Source of the DNA: Cadophora sp. MPI-SDFR-AT-0126
Lineage: Eukaryota > Ascomycota > Leotiomycetes > Helotiales > Ploettnerulaceae
Reading direction: 5' to 3'
Assembly (NCBI GenBank): GCA_020747065.1
Contig: JAGMVK010000006.1
Coordinates: forward strand, 1,922,001 to 1,986,000
DNA: 64,000 nucleotides
Positions 1 to 11,537 of the stretch are shown here, one piece after another (the first letter of the stretch is position 1; every line of letters begins with the position of its first letter). The position numbers were made by a program, and so were the translations under genes. Under the pieces are notes generated by a model. The model was not told the DNA's origin and did no database searches. It was given only the letters and a program-made list of their open reading frames with translations.

Positions 1-1
1 T

Positions 2-2132
2 GTGAGCCTGTCGAACGAAGAACTTGATTTACTCCAGTTTGGGGAGATCAAAGTAGACCAGTGGCCAACAGAAGACGTTAAGTTTGACATGATCTCTCCA
101 CCAAACAACGAAGCTATACCGATATTTTCCTCCCCAGAGCCTATCCAAGTGACCCCCGAATCGCCGCAGACCGACTTACATTTGGTCAAGGAGACAGCAC
201 CAATTCGCCCAAGTCGATTGCCCCAAGTTGGACGCATACCTAAAGTCATTTCAGCCAGACCAGAAGCGACCTCGCCGAAGTCATTCTCACGACCGTTTGC
301 TCGTCTCAGCACTCCTCAACCACTTCTTGTGCCACAAATTGTCGATAGAAGTTCTGTTGGCCTCGGCCCCAGCCCACCCAAGCCTTCCACACCCGAACCG
401 GTTGAAACCATATCTCCCCATGCCGGTATGGAAGATGTATCACGACAAAGCTCTGGTGGTTCCAAGTCAGAGAGCACAAGAGCAAGTCATCAAGACTTTC
501 TTACATTCTCTCCTCGGAAGAACTCAGAGGCTACAACGAGTAGTTCTGGTGGCCTCAGCCTCGCTGGGATCACTGCTGTTATCCCTGAAGCTGATGCAGA
601 GCTTGAGCAAGATGAAGTATGGGATGAGTATGATGATCTGATCGAAAACGATGATACTGTCAAGGTTCCTGTATCGGCAACTTCTTCGCACGGAGTTCCG
701 TTCCAATATGAGAGCTATGAGACTCGTCGCATGAGGAAGAGCAAGGTTCAAGCTAAGGAGTCACCCACCCTGAACTCGGCGCCTACAATCAAGGAACAAG
801 TGATTGAAGTGCCAGAGCGTCGCTCGGCTCTTACATCCTCGAGCGTATACAGTGGAGACATGAGTGCCAGATTAAGAGATGCTCTGAACACTATTCCTAC
901 CCCGACAACGCCGATGTCCTTCACAGATTTCTTCTCTGGATATGGCGATCGAAACAACTCTGTCCATGGTGAATCGGCTCAGAAGCCACGTCGTGCTTCG
1001 CATAGCAGCTCGAGAAAGTCAACTTCGTCTAGCAGTCATTCGCGTTCCGTCTCTGGGCTTCGGACAATTTCTGAACAAGAGAACAGTTCTCCTATCTCGC
1101 AGGTCAACCTTCGTGTTGGCTCGATGACAGTCAGCAAGTGGTTGACTTTCGGACATGTTCTCTTCAGTCCTGCAAGAGAGGAAATAATGCAATTAGAAGG
1201 ATCAACGAAACGCCATTCGATCTTGGTCATCGATGGCCTCGGCAATGGTATGTCCTTTTCCCTACCTTGAAATAGTTCTGTAGTCTAACATATCCCTACC
1301 AGACGATTGGTCCTTTTATGCAGCAGAAACTTACCCAAATTCGACCTTTTACAACCTCTCGCCTACCCGCCCACTTTCGAGCTCTCAAAAAACTGCTGCG
1401 AGCGCATCATTCCCGCTCACCCCTCCGAATCACCGTCAGATTCAATACCTCTCCACACTTCATAAATTTCCTTTCCCGTCATCTACCTTCGACGTTGTGG
1501 TCTTCCGTTTTCCCACTGCCATGTCTGAGGCATCGTACCGCAACATCGTCGCGGAGTCCAAACGTGTGCTCAAGCCAGGTGGGTATTTCGAGATGGCCAT
1601 CCTGGACTTGGACATGATGAATATGGGTAATCGTGCTCGTCGTGCGGTCCGCGGCCTCAAAGTCAAGATGCAGGTCGCAGATCCGGACATCAGCCTCGCC
1701 AGCGCAAGCGACACCGTCCTTCGCATCGTCGGGAAGCGTGGATTCAGCGATATCAAGAGCTGTAACGTTGGTGTGCCCGTTGCATCAGCCATCCCTTCCG
1801 CCTCCAAAGACAATTCCAAACGCGGAAGCGCCAGTGACAAAGGGAAAGAGCGCGAAAAAGACCAGAACGAAGAGCTCAGCTTAGCAGACATGATGAAAGA
1901 CGAGTCAAGCGCGGGAGATGAGAGCATCACGAAGATGGTCGCTAAAGTAGGACGGTGGTGGTACACACGCTGCTACGAGATGGGTGTCATCCCCGATGGT
2001 GACATGGCCAGGAGCATCTTCAATGACAGCTCCCTACTTTCGGAGAGCGAGAAGTGGAACGCGAGCTTCAAGCTGGTGGTTGCGTACGCACAGAAACCTA
2101 ATGTCGGGCGGAGGAGGACGGCTAGTGTTTAG
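2..2132 (+). CDS. Methyltransferase-like protein with long disordered N-terminus (5' incomplete)
   Basis: The reading frame is open from the window edge, so the true start lies upstream. Two exons are seen, 2-1247 and 1303-2132, joined in phase across a 55-nt intron. The first ~390 residues are Ser/Pro-rich and low in complexity, so probably disordered. The C-terminal half resembles a class I SAM-dependent methyltransferase: a beta strand followed by a degenerate glycine loop (ILVIDGLGNDDWS), a segment FPFPSSTFDVVVFRFP, and a post-motif element RVLKPGGYFEMAILDLD. The motif I loop lacks the usual GxGxG, so catalytic activity is uncertain. A second protein of the same layout is encoded at 52910-55033. 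The assignment to the methyltransferase fold is by motif only; the substrate is unknown. Confidence 0.75.
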
Positions 2133-2790
2133 TTCTCCCTTTGCCATTGTTCACTTTCTCATTTTGTTTGCCCCTACCCCTAAATCGGTCTTGGTCGGTT
2201 TCAACGGGGTGCGGCTGGTTTGGCATCTACATTTAGTGGTCTGTTGCATAGCGAGGAAGGCATCATTTCTGGACTGGTCGGGTCTCATCAATCTTGTCAA
2301 AGACGGAAAGATATCAAGGGCGCGAGCCCGAGCTGCATCAATCTCCTATCTGCCTACCATTTACATACAGGCTTACATTCTTATCTCTTACTTTCATTTG
2401 CGGTCACGGGTTGGCATTTCATCATACATATTGCATTATATCATCGCAGTCTGGTCATTGCATTAATGGTTCAACATTTAGGAAAAATGTTTAGGAGGGT
2501 TTTGTTTTATGAGAATATGGATAAGGATGGGCTTGCAATGAGGGATTGGATATCTGCGACGATGATTATGATGGGATGAGAGACGCTCGTTATGTTTTGC
2601 TTTTTGAGTGGGAGAGAAAAGATGCGAGCGAGCGAGCGAGCGAGTGATTTATTGTTGTTTGCGTCGAGATCGATAGATACCCACTCTCTCCTACTCAGTA
2701 GTACCTAATTTTATGTATAGACCTGAACTTGTTACAAATCTGTCTTTGGACGCAAAGTGACGGTTTCTTCTAGTGACCTTCAAACCTCGT
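2133..2790. other. Intergenic 3' region between convergent genes
   Basis: No gene is recognised. It holds the 3' ends of two convergent genes, a GCGA microsatellite and, at 2242-2255, one imperfect copy (TGTTGCATAGCGAG) of the motif that is abundant at 44-52 kb. Short open frames here have no coding character. Confidence 0.6.
2624..2644. repeat. (GCGA)5 microsatellite
   Basis: Five perfect GCGA units plus one base, in the 3' intergenic region. Confidence 0.95.
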
Positions 2791-3592
2791 TCATGACAAT
2801 GTCCCAGCAGCCACGGCTGGCATCTTCCCAATCCACTGATCAGCGCCTCCCTCTATCGCATCAACAAGCCATCTCGCCAACGCCCCTCTCTTCTGGTTCA
2901 TGCTCCACCCCTTCTCTCCAACCCACCCCACAAAATGTCCAGCACCCTCATTCCTATCCTTCTTCCAGCTCTCCTCATCATCACCCCCCGGGATCCCCGC
3001 AATCCGAAATACCGTCCAATCAATACCATTACCCGCCCCTTCTTTCGCAAACACGTCCCCGACTTTCAAGATACTTTGATACGGCGTGCTGAAGAAGGTT
3101 GACATCATGCACACCACCATGTATTGCATAAGCGAGAAGTTGTCTTCGTCGCATTTGATGGAAATCGTGCCCATTGCTAGGATTCGACGGACGCCGTGTG
3201 TGCGCATTATGGGGAAGAGGGCGGAGTAGAAGGAGGAGTAGAGAGCTGGGTCGTATTTTGTGTCTTTTATGTTGGGCCCGAGGAGGGAGATTATGCCTGA
3301 GGATTTGGAGACGGCGGATGAGATGGCTTCGTAGTTTGACAAGTCGCCTTGGATGACCTTTTTTTTTTAAAAAAAAAAGTATTAGCAATTTTTTTCCCCC
3401 CGCTTTCGGATCATTTGAGTATTCAGAATGAAGCTTTACCTCAATCAAAGGACTTGCTGCAAGATCTGAGGGGATCTTGGACGGAGAGCGAGCGTACACG
3501 ATGATAGCGTGCTTGCGATAGACGAGTTCGCGAAGTAAACAGATCCCTGCCGGACCTGTTCCCCCGAAGACGAGGATTTTGCTGCCCGCCAT
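2791..3592 (-). CDS. NAD(P)-binding Rossmann-fold protein, NmrA/SDR-like
   Basis: Two exons on the minus strand, 3592-3440 and 3357-2791, encode 239 residues. The protein opens with a beta strand and dinucleotide-binding loop (KILVFGGTGPAGICLLREL, residues 5-23), the GxxGxxG pattern of NmrA-like and atypical short-chain dehydrogenase proteins. Later segments (GVRRILAMGT, DWTVFRIAGIPGG) match the usual positions of strands 5 and 6 of that fold. There is no clear YxxxK catalytic pair, so it may be a redox sensor or an isomerase/reductase with an unusual active site. It is transcribed divergently from the Zn2Cys6 regulator across a 322-bp gap, which suggests shared control. The intron ends in a T10A10 palindrome directly before the acceptor AG. 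Confidence 0.8.
3359..3378. repeat. Perfect T10A10 palindrome inside an intron
   Basis: Ten T followed by ten A, lying against the 3' splice site of the NAD(P)-binding gene on the minus strand. It could form a perfect hairpin, or simply be a polypyrimidine tract next to an A-run prone to length change. Confidence 0.9.
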
Positions 3593-3914
3593 GTGTCACT
3601 TCGAAGAGAACAAAACTGAAAATCCAGTGACTACACTCTGCAGCGTAGATGATGATGAGAAAATCTATTAGTGATGGGGGAAAGCTTCAAGTTTATACGT
3701 TTTCAAGATGGGCGCGACATCGTCCCATGAGAAGAACATCTGCCAAGACCAAAAAGCCGCCCGCTAGATTAAGCCGCTCGCAAAGGGCTCCCGAGCGGCT
3801 TCACTCTCCACTCTCAAGAGGAACAGCACCAGCAGCAAGATTCAAATAATCTAGACAGCTTATGAATCAATACTGCCTCTGCTTACTTATGCATGAGGTC
3901 GAACCCAGCCACGC
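3593..3914. promoter_or_regulatory. Shared divergent promoter region
   Basis: 322 bp separates the start codons of the NAD(P)-binding gene (minus) and the Zn2Cys6 factor (plus). It must contain both promoters. I see no consensus TATA box. A CGG triplet context typical of Zn2Cys6 sites cannot be assigned with confidence. Confidence 0.5.
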
Positions 3915-5753
3915 ATGCCGCCTCAACGGAAGAGCTTCACTGGCTGCTGGACGTGCCGAATTCGACACAAGAAGTGCGATGAGGCGACCCCTATTTGCAC
4001 TCCATGCCGAGCATTGGAGATCACCTGCCATCATGATCGGACCAAGCCGGATTGGATGGACAATGGGCAGAGACAGCAGGATATGACGGATCGAGTGAAG
4101 ATCGAGATCAAGCGTGGTGCGACTCGTCGCCGCGGCACGAGACGTATCCAGGCCATCGTACAAACGATCGCTGATGATTCTTCAATTGATCACGTGACCG
4201 AACAAGATAATACCATCCGCGGCCGTGTCTCTCCTAGACCTGCACCAGGACAAGCAAGTGGAATTTTGGAAAGCGCAGAGAGCGTTCTACCTGACGCTAC
4301 GGCCCAGACTCACTGTAGCCCAGGAGTGGGAATCCCTACACCAGGTTCAAGTGTCTCCCTGACCACACGAAATTTCGACAACCTCCAAGATTCTAATGTT
4401 CCAAATCTGTCACTAAGCCAAGACGAGCGGGAACTCACCCTAGTCATGACCTACTTGGATCATGTCTTTCCAGTCCTATTTCCATTCTATCACCCATCCA
4501 TTCTGGAAGGTGGCCGAAGCTGGATGCTTGTCTTGATTATGAAGAACAGAGCCATATATCACACCATTATCAGTCTGGCTTCGTTCTTCTTCTCGGTAGT
4601 ACCAATGCTATCAGGTTCCGAGAATAGGATTTGTGCATCAATGACCTCGGAAGAGCTTCAGAAACAGGCCGATCTGGCTATCAAGACGATTCTGCGCGAC
4701 TCGCGAGAGCTTTCCAACCAGGAAGAACAGCCACTGCGTGAGAGTGCTGACTTAATGGGAAACGTGGTGCAATTGCTTAGTTTTGAGGTTATCATCGCTC
4801 CAACACAGAATTGGCAGATGCATCTTAATGTTGCAATTGTGCTCTTCGAGCAGATCTTCCAGAGGTATGGGATGGAGGGTTCCGCTCCGACTCTTTCGAA
4901 GGTCCTGGCGCAACTCTCTGATGGGCCTTTCGGGGTCGTGAGCCCTGATGTTACTGTTACTCTTTGCACTGCGGATCAGGCCTCGTTCCGCTTCTTCTCT
5001 GCGATCTTGTTAGTAAACGATATCATTTCAAGCACCTCTCTTGAACAGGCCCCAAGACTCCAGAAATACCACCAGTACCTCTTGACAGGGGACTTCAAGA
5101 ATGGACATGTTCCGCTACAACTTGAGGACTTTGTTGGCCACGAGAACTGGGTCTTATTACTCATTGGTGAGATATCTTCGCTGGATGTTTGGAAGAAGGA
5201 GATGAAGAAATCTGGTGCATTGTCTATGATGCAGCTGGTACAAAAAGCCAGCGACATCGACCGACGGCTTCGTAGTGGTTGTGCCGATCTCAACAGGCCA
5301 GAACATACATCCAGAATGAAATCCAAGCCCACCATCCCAATTGCATTCTTCCTTTATCAACCTCTGGATACAAGTGCTGCTCTGACTAAGATCTGGGCAT
5401 ACGCTGCACATCTATACCTCTACACTGTTGTCTCAGGATGGCAACCCGCAAGCGCAGAAGTCAAAGACAACGTAGCGAAGCTGATCATCGCTTTCGGCGA
5501 CTTACCATCGCCTGCGCTACTGCGTACACTCGTCTGGCCATTCTGTGTGGCTGGCTGTCTAGCAGATGCGCATCAAGAATCGGCATTCCGGGACATGGTC
5601 ACGTCGATGGGTCCGTTACAGAGGTTTGGCACTATGCGGCTTGCGCTGAGGATTATGGAGGATGTCTGGAGTAGGAGGGGCAAAATCGATACAGATTCTT
5701 GGGATATTGCTGCTTGTTTGAGATGTGTGGGGCATAGAGTTCTACTTGTATGA
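3915..5753 (+). CDS. Zn2Cys6 fungal transcription factor
   Basis: A single exon encodes 612 residues. Residues 11-38 carry the binuclear zinc cluster (CWTCRIRHKKCDEATPICTP and following Cys), with the spacing C-x2-C-x6-C-x6-C-x2-C-x6-C. A basic linker follows (RRRGTRR). The remaining ~430 residues are helical and fit the fungal-specific transcription factor region often called Fungal_trans_2: an acidic, aromatic segment near LVMTYLDHVFPVLFPFYHPS, then long helices. The start ATG gives the usual short N-terminus before the zinc cluster. It is divergent from the NAD(P)-binding gene and convergent with the GMC oxidoreductase, so it could be a local regulator; this is inference. Target genes are unknown. 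Confidence 0.93.
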   Translation: MPPQRKSFTGCWTCRIRHKKCDEATPICTPCRALEITCHHDRTKPDWMDNGQRQQDMTDRVKIEIKRGATRRRGTRRIQAIVQTIADDSSIDHVTEQDNTIRGRVSPRPAPGQASGILESAESVLPDATAQTHCSPGVGIPTPGSSVSLTTRNFDNLQDSNVPNLSLSQDERELTLVMTYLDHVFPVLFPFYHPSILEGGRSWMLVLIMKNRAIYHTIISLASFFFSVVPMLSGSENRICASMTSEELQKQADLAIKTILRDSRELSNQEEQPLRESADLMGNVVQLLSFEVIIAPTQNWQMHLNVAIVLFEQIFQRYGMEGSAPTLSKVLAQLSDGPFGVVSPDVTVTLCTADQASFRFFSAILLVNDIISSTSLEQAPRLQKYHQYLLTGDFKNGHVPLQLEDFVGHENWVLLLIGEISSLDVWKKEMKKSGALSMMQLVQKASDIDRRLRSGCADLNRPEHTSRMKSKPTIPIAFFLYQPLDTSAALTKIWAYAAHLYLYTVVSGWQPASAEVKDNVAKLIIAFGDLPSPALLRTLVWPFCVAGCLADAHQESAFRDMVTSMGPLQRFGTMRLALRIMEDVWSRRGKIDTDSWDIAACLRCVGHRVLLV

Positions 5754-5987
5754 TGATCTGGAGACTTGTTTACGTGGGCTCGTTGCAAGCAAACGGGCAA
5801 TGGCGGTCGCCTTGCATCGTTCAGTTCGACTTCAATCGTGATTTAACATCTTCACGACGATTCGAGGAATGCCAACAAGATAACTACTGCCCATGCCTTT
5901 GAACTTGGAATCAAAAGCGTCCAGGCAGAAAGGGGACGTACCGAAAGAGGAAAATAGTTCGCCCTGTCTCCGCAGCTCACTCAGAAT

Positions 5988-8255
5988 TCATGCCCTCGCT
6001 TTTATCAAATCTGCAGCCTTCTCAAACGGATCAGTATATCGGATTGCCCGACAAGCCAGATTCTTTCGACTCACTTTTTCAGCCACGGCATACACAGTTG
6101 ATTGTGTCGTCGCCCCAACAATCAGCGGCATCATGCTAGCATCCACAACACTCAATCCTTCCACGCCATACACTCTCAACGTTTCATCAACGACACCTCC
6201 CATCTCCAAAGGCATCATAGGACAGGTTCCCACAGGATGGTATTGGCTCGGGTCCAGCGTCCCCTTCAAGAAGCTCTCGATTTCAGCGTCAGATGTCACA
6301 TTCGCTCCAGGTTTTGTCTCCACGGGTGTCAATCTCTTCATAGCGCCTTGACTAGCGTAGTAACTTCTGATCCCTTTGAATAGAGCTACGGCTACACGCA
6401 GATCGACTGGATTGGATAGCATGCGATAATCGACGAGCGGTTCTCCGTTAGGGTCTGTCGGATCCAGGTGAACTGTTCCTCTGCTTAGTGGATGGATGTT
6501 GAACACCCACTGGTCGGACAGACCGAATGGGTTACCACCTAATCCCATTTGAAGCCAGGCAGTTTTCTTCGAGCGTGCTGCTGAAGCCATGAGTTTGAGC
6601 TGTGCGCTGTATCCTGCGACGATCGTGGGATCCGTTCCAGGTGGTAGGACGCTTGCGGCGTCGAGGGTCTCGATGCTTGATGCGATGGATGAGAAGGTAT
6701 CGGGCGCTATTACTGGGAGCCCGATTTGAGCTAGAGCTGCTCCGCCTCCTTGCGCGATTGAGTACGGACCTAAAGAAATCAGAATGTATTTGGTTTCAGA
6801 GCAGACGCAGATGCAAACCTGTTCTATTCGTCTCCCAGAGCTCTAGCGCCCAAGCTGCAAATGTTCTGTCGTTGAACAGTGATGCTCGGTTCGGAAGAAC
6901 GGGAGTGGTGACTATAATTACCTGTCAGTTACATTCCAAATACAAGTACTTGACGGGTGGCCTACAATTGTATCCCACCGCGAACCACGAATGATCCTGG
7001 AAATTCGACCCCACTCCTGGAAGGTCCAGCACAAGCGACACATTCGCAGCTTTCAGCACCTCTCTCGGCCCAATACCACTCAACTGCAGAATCTGAGGCG
7101 TGTGAATCGCTCCAGCAGCCAAAATGATCTCTTTCTTCGCCGCGACAGTTCTTGCCTCCTCACTAATACCCCTCGAAATAAACTTCACACTCGTCGCCAT
7201 GATCTCCATCCTGGTCCGACGAAAATTGATCTTGGCAACTTTATGTCCTGTCAGGATGTCATAATTAGATCTATTTCTCACCGGATCGTAATGCGCTGTT
7301 CTGGCGTAGGAGCGGGTTTCTGTGATGGGGTCCTTGGAGGAGGGGATCCAGAAGACTCCGGCTTCGCCTTCGGAGCCGTCGCGGGGATATGTGATGCCAG
7401 GGAAGACTTCCCAGGCGTCAAACATGATTTCTGGAAATGGGTCAGCGCGATTTGAAATTTCCGTTTGGGGGTGTTGAGGTACTGGTAGGGGGGTATTGAT
7501 AATTGCCATAACTGGCCAGGACGGGGCCGGTGCCTCCCCAAGCTTTCTGGATGTCGTAGGTGATGTTGAATTCTGCAGCAAGTTTGGGATCCGGCGGGTT
7601 AAAAGTAGCGCTCTATTCTTCCGATCAGTTCAATTCCCATCTCAGGACATCATCATTCGGCATCCGTACCTTTTTGAAATACCGTAGAATTCCCTTCCAA
7701 TTCCAGTTCGAGTCCTCGCCTCCCAGAGCAGCCCACCGGTCATAGTCCTCGGAAGTACCCCGCATGAAAGCTTGTGCATTGATAGCGGATCCTCCACCGA
7801 CTACACAGCCAATTCCAACGAACTGTTTCTTAGTCCCGACGGAAGTGATATTGTACATTAATGATGGAGGAGATGCGTCGATGGGATTGACTGGGTCGTA
7901 TGGTAGTGTGGGGATATCTGAGAAGTAGCCATATTCGACAACCAGAACGGAGTCTATAGATGGCGGGAAGATAATGTTAGTCTTCTCTGTTTTGGCTTTT
8001 GTACTTCGGGATTAGATTTGGGATATTCGGGGAGCTGAGTGTGGGATGCAGTATGGACGCACATTTCCCACTTTCAGTCAGACGATCAGCAACTGTGAGA
8101 CCAGCCGTTCCTCCCCCCACTACGATATAATCATAAGATGATCGGACTTCGTTAGAACGAGTAAAGTGTTGTGCTTGATGGACTGAGCCCGGATATGCAT
8201 AAACAATACACGCCCAGAACGACGTAAGGATCGCTAAGATTGAATGTCTCGCCAT
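5988..8255 (-). CDS. Secreted GMC-family FAD-dependent oxidoreductase
   Basis: Seven exons (8255-8063, 7953-7670, 7612-7483, 7430-6966, 6911-6819, 6769-6075, 6017-5988) encode about 629 residues; all phases join and several introns carry CTGAC/CTGAT branch sites. A signal peptide (first ~20 residues, ending YAYPGS) precedes the FAD-binding motif YDYIVVGGGTAGLTVADRL. Further GMC signatures are GCVVGGGSAINAQAFMRG, IILAAGAIHTPQILQLSGIG, and the C-terminal catalytic segment HPVGTCPM near residue 566. The second active-site stretch reads LIVGATTQSTVYAVAEK, a form common in fungal GMC enzymes. The family oxidises alcohols, sugars or aryl alcohols, giving H2O2 or using quinones; the substrate is not predictable. 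The last intron (57 nt, 6018-6074) is a multiple of three and could be missed; removing it restores the family C-terminus AEKAADLIKARA. Confidence 0.92.
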
Positions 8256-9093
8256 TGATTCTCCTTTTTAGATGTACAATTGACATACCAATTTTAACAA
8301 TGGAAATTACATGAAAATGGAAATAAGCTAAGTATCTGAGTTTAAGAGCTATGGCGGGGTAGCTTGCAGGTTACACAAGGCTTACTGCAGCCAGGGTCGG
8401 GACGATCCCTTGCAGAATGGCTGAATGAGCTTATTTTGCTGTGGAGAAGTGGAGAAAAAGATATTTTGCCTAAACAAAACTTAGACGAGAGAGCGAATCG
8501 GGATTCTATGATTGATGGCCCTCTTACGATCTTTGTTTTGCCCATTAAGTGGGATGGTTTATTCGGAACCTTGAAATATCTGGAAGTGGTTTGCCTCGCT
8601 GGAGAATAATTGATTGGTTGTGATGAGCGACAAAGTAAACAAAGAAGAACGAAATGCTTCAGAAACAGAGGAAGGAAAATGAAAGTGGAGGACTCGATAT
8701 CATGAGATATCGATCTAGGAGAAACTAGGTCATGTTTGGTAGAGGAAGATGAGTTACCTGTATCTCGAAACTACCAGCACTACACAGCGAGGTCTCATCG
8801 CCATGAAAGATGGCCGTGAAAGAAGTGGAGCAACAGTAGAAGTTACGGTCAACATAGAATTCCGCCTGCAAACCAAAATGTTAACATCACCTCAACCTAT
8901 CCCAGTACCAAATCAGAAAGCACGAACAGAAACTCGCAAATCAATAAAGTCGGCTGTCACTAAAACAAAGCAGACGCACTTGAGTAAACTAGAATTTCTT
9001 CCCAAACATCGCATAGAGAGTAAAGAACTGTTCGGTCCCACAAACCCCAAACCAACATCTTCATCCATTCTCAACTGCTTCACCGCATCAACC
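8256..9093. other. Intergenic region
   Basis: Promoter side of the GMC gene and 3' side of the small secreted gene. A plus-strand open frame from 8749 runs antisense through the secreted gene and looks spurious. I see no other gene. Confidence 0.5.
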
Positions 9094-9595
9094 CTATTTT
9101 GGCACACCAGCTTCCACCTTACTAGGCAAGATTCCACTCCCACCAAGTCCAGGAATAACAGGCCTCCCCGGAATCGGCGGCAACGGCGGCAAGATCCCCC
9201 CAAGTCCTCCTCCCAGCCCACTACCTCCACTTATTTCACCAGCAGTATTCACAAATCCAGAGATCAATTTGCAGAATTGCTGGACGGCGGGTATATTGGC
9301 AGCTACGCTGCCGGAGGCGCAGAAGGCGAGGAGTTCTTGGAGAGTGGCGGATGTGGAGGGCCTGGGTGGACTGGCTGGGGAGGGGTTGGGCACTGGGAGG
9401 ATGGAAACCTCGGGCGACACGCGCTTGGGGAGAGTGGGTGTTGGTGTGTCGTGGTTCTGTGGAGATTAGTAAAGTTTTACAATTGCTAGTGAACGAGGGG
9501 AGGGAAATAGCAGAGAAGAGACGTACGGCCATTGGAGAGGCGAGGATAAGACGGGAAAGGACAAGGATTGTGGGGAGGGAGAGACGAAGATGCAT
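9094..9595 (-). CDS. Small secreted Pro/Gly-rich protein
   Basis: Two exons, 9595-9527 and 9456-9094, encode 143 residues. The intron has a GTACGT donor and an ACTAAT branch site, and its position just after the signal peptide is common in fungal secreted proteins. Residues 1-20 are a typical signal peptide (MHLRLSLPTILVLSRLILAS). The mature part has a short Cys-containing helix (LQELLAFCASGSVAANIPAV) followed by a second Cys, then a Gly-rich and Pro-rich tail with repeated GGxGG and PxIPG units. Only two cysteines are present. I recognise no family. It could be a cell-wall or effector-like protein; that is inference from length and signal peptide only. Confidence 0.7.
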
Positions 9596-9745
9596 GTTGA
9601 TTTTCGATAGGAAGTGGCGTAAGGAGTGTTTTTGTTGTATTCCGTCTCGTGGGAAGTTTTTACGGTGAGAGAAGAGATGTTGATGTTGACGTTATTGGAA
9701 CTAGTACTGAGAGGAACGGTTGAGAACCTGGAGCGCAGAGAGATC

Positions 9746-9751
9746 TTTATA
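9746..9751 (-). promoter_or_regulatory. TATA-like box upstream of the small secreted gene
   Basis: TATAAA on the minus strand about 150 bp upstream of the start codon at 9595. Plausible position, but not unique evidence of promoter use. Confidence 0.35.
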
Positions 9752-11531
9752 TCTTCAAATCCACACCCATATACGGGTCCGGCTCCGAACAGCCTCAATT
9801 TCTTTCCAGGTACCCGCTCCCAAAAGCACCTATCAGGTACCACAAGGGATCTCACATCATCATCCCCAACTTTTCAAATCGAGTTTCGCATGTGAGCAAC
9901 ACACGTCCTACCAGAACCTGCCGCCGAAACACGTTTGCCTCAACCAAGTCCCCGACATTCGTGACGAGATCCCAGATCAATGTCCTAGATCTGATCGTGG
10001 ACTCCGAGGGAGTGGCACGCTTGTGGTTGGTCACTGCGGCGTTGCTGGACATGCGACCAATTTTGCGGTACCTGGAAACTTGATTCTGGAATTTGAACGG
10101 CGAGGTTGGAAAACTTGTTCGTTGATAGAATGTCAGATGAGACTCCTCGAACTGAACTTGAATATCGGAAGTGGTGGCTTGTGGTGGATGGAGTTGAGGC
10201 GTTTGGGGATAGATCCCGATGTCCAAAAGGGCTTGGTTGAGTATCTAGCATGTGAAGCGTTGTAGGTGAAGTCCTTTTGGACAGATGACGTGTAGAAAAA
10301 TATGAAAGTTTTCGATATCAAAATGGCTTAGAGAGCGCTTGGGATAGAAATAATTGGTAATACAATATTTGTATATTGCAGAGGTGCAGTGGTTTTTTTG
10401 TATCTCATTCTCCTTGGCATGTAGTTTGCTTCTCGTAGATATAAACACAACTAGAGAAATGCATGAAAACTGCTCTATATACTCGCTTGGACTTAAAACG
10501 CAAAGCAATGATTTACTTTCATTTTTTTTTTTTAACTCCAGCTAAAGAGATTACGTGATGTTGAAGCTGGGACTTCCGAGATTGCATGGTCACTTGGGAC
10601 ATGTTGATCGCTGTACCTGCATGCGAAGATCCCCCACAATCCGAGAGGGAGAGGGAAAGAAACCAAAAGTACTCAAAGCAATCACCTCCACGGATATGCA
10701 ATGATGGCAGAAGTGCCATAGAATGGGCTTGCAGTATGTGCTTCGCGGCTCGCCTAAATAAGGTGACTGGAGCTGTTGTGGTAAGGCTAGCGATAAGAGT
10801 TTGACACATCTTCCCGAGGGTAAAGTGTGCGATGCCAGAAGCTCAGACGAAATATGTCGTTGCAAGGAGACCATTCTGTCCGTTCTGTCTTTTGGTCAGT
10901 TGCTGTGCTATCTGATGAATCGATGTACAAGTCGAGTTTTCTCATTCTTACTCCCGATGTGGGGGGTACTCGTCGGCTCCCCCGCCGATTTTATATCTGC
11001 TGGCTGACTGGACCAGATCAGCAATCTCTTTTCAAGTAATGATCCCGATAATCTGGGGAACCGACGACCAGGGTATTCAGGGTTCAACTTCGGGCTTTTT
11101 GCTGAAAAGCTCTTTAGATCAGTATTGATTGGTCAAGTGTTGAATGCTGCACTGCAGCAGTACCTCCTTAATGAGAGTGGAAGCGGGGTATGGTTCTGGT
11201 ACGTACGCGTACATCTGCAAAAAATAATAATGTCGGCTCCACACTCTCAGAGATCGAAAGTGGGCTGCCGCGTAAGGAGACAAATGGTCAGCGAATGAGC
11301 ATGCGGCTCGCTTGACACTGTTGTCTTTGAGAGATTTCGTTCGAGTCATTGTGCTCTTCGGAGAGGATAGAATGGAGAAAACAATTACTTTTGACTTTCG
11401 GGAAAGTGGACGTCCACATTATATCAACACTACACGAAATCTGGGGTATGGGGTATGGGGAAAGGCGGGAAGTGGAAGTGAGGGAGAGATCCGAGAGAAA
11501 ACAAGAACGTGAAGACATCAGATGAAAAATG

Positions 11532-11537
11532 TATAAA
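11532..11537 (+). promoter_or_regulatory. TATA box upstream of the secreted Asn/Ser-rich gene
   Basis: TATAAA lies 74 bp upstream of the ATG at 11606, a suitable distance for a short 5' leader in a filamentous fungus. Confidence 0.45.

Noticed and set aside
8749..9489. 246-codon plus-strand open frame
   Set aside because: It runs antisense to the spliced secreted gene, lacks domains and has the odd composition of an antisense shadow.
9720..10265. 181-codon plus-strand frame and the opposed minus-strand frame
   Set aside because: No domain, signal peptide or splice structure; two opposing frames of similar quality suggest chance.
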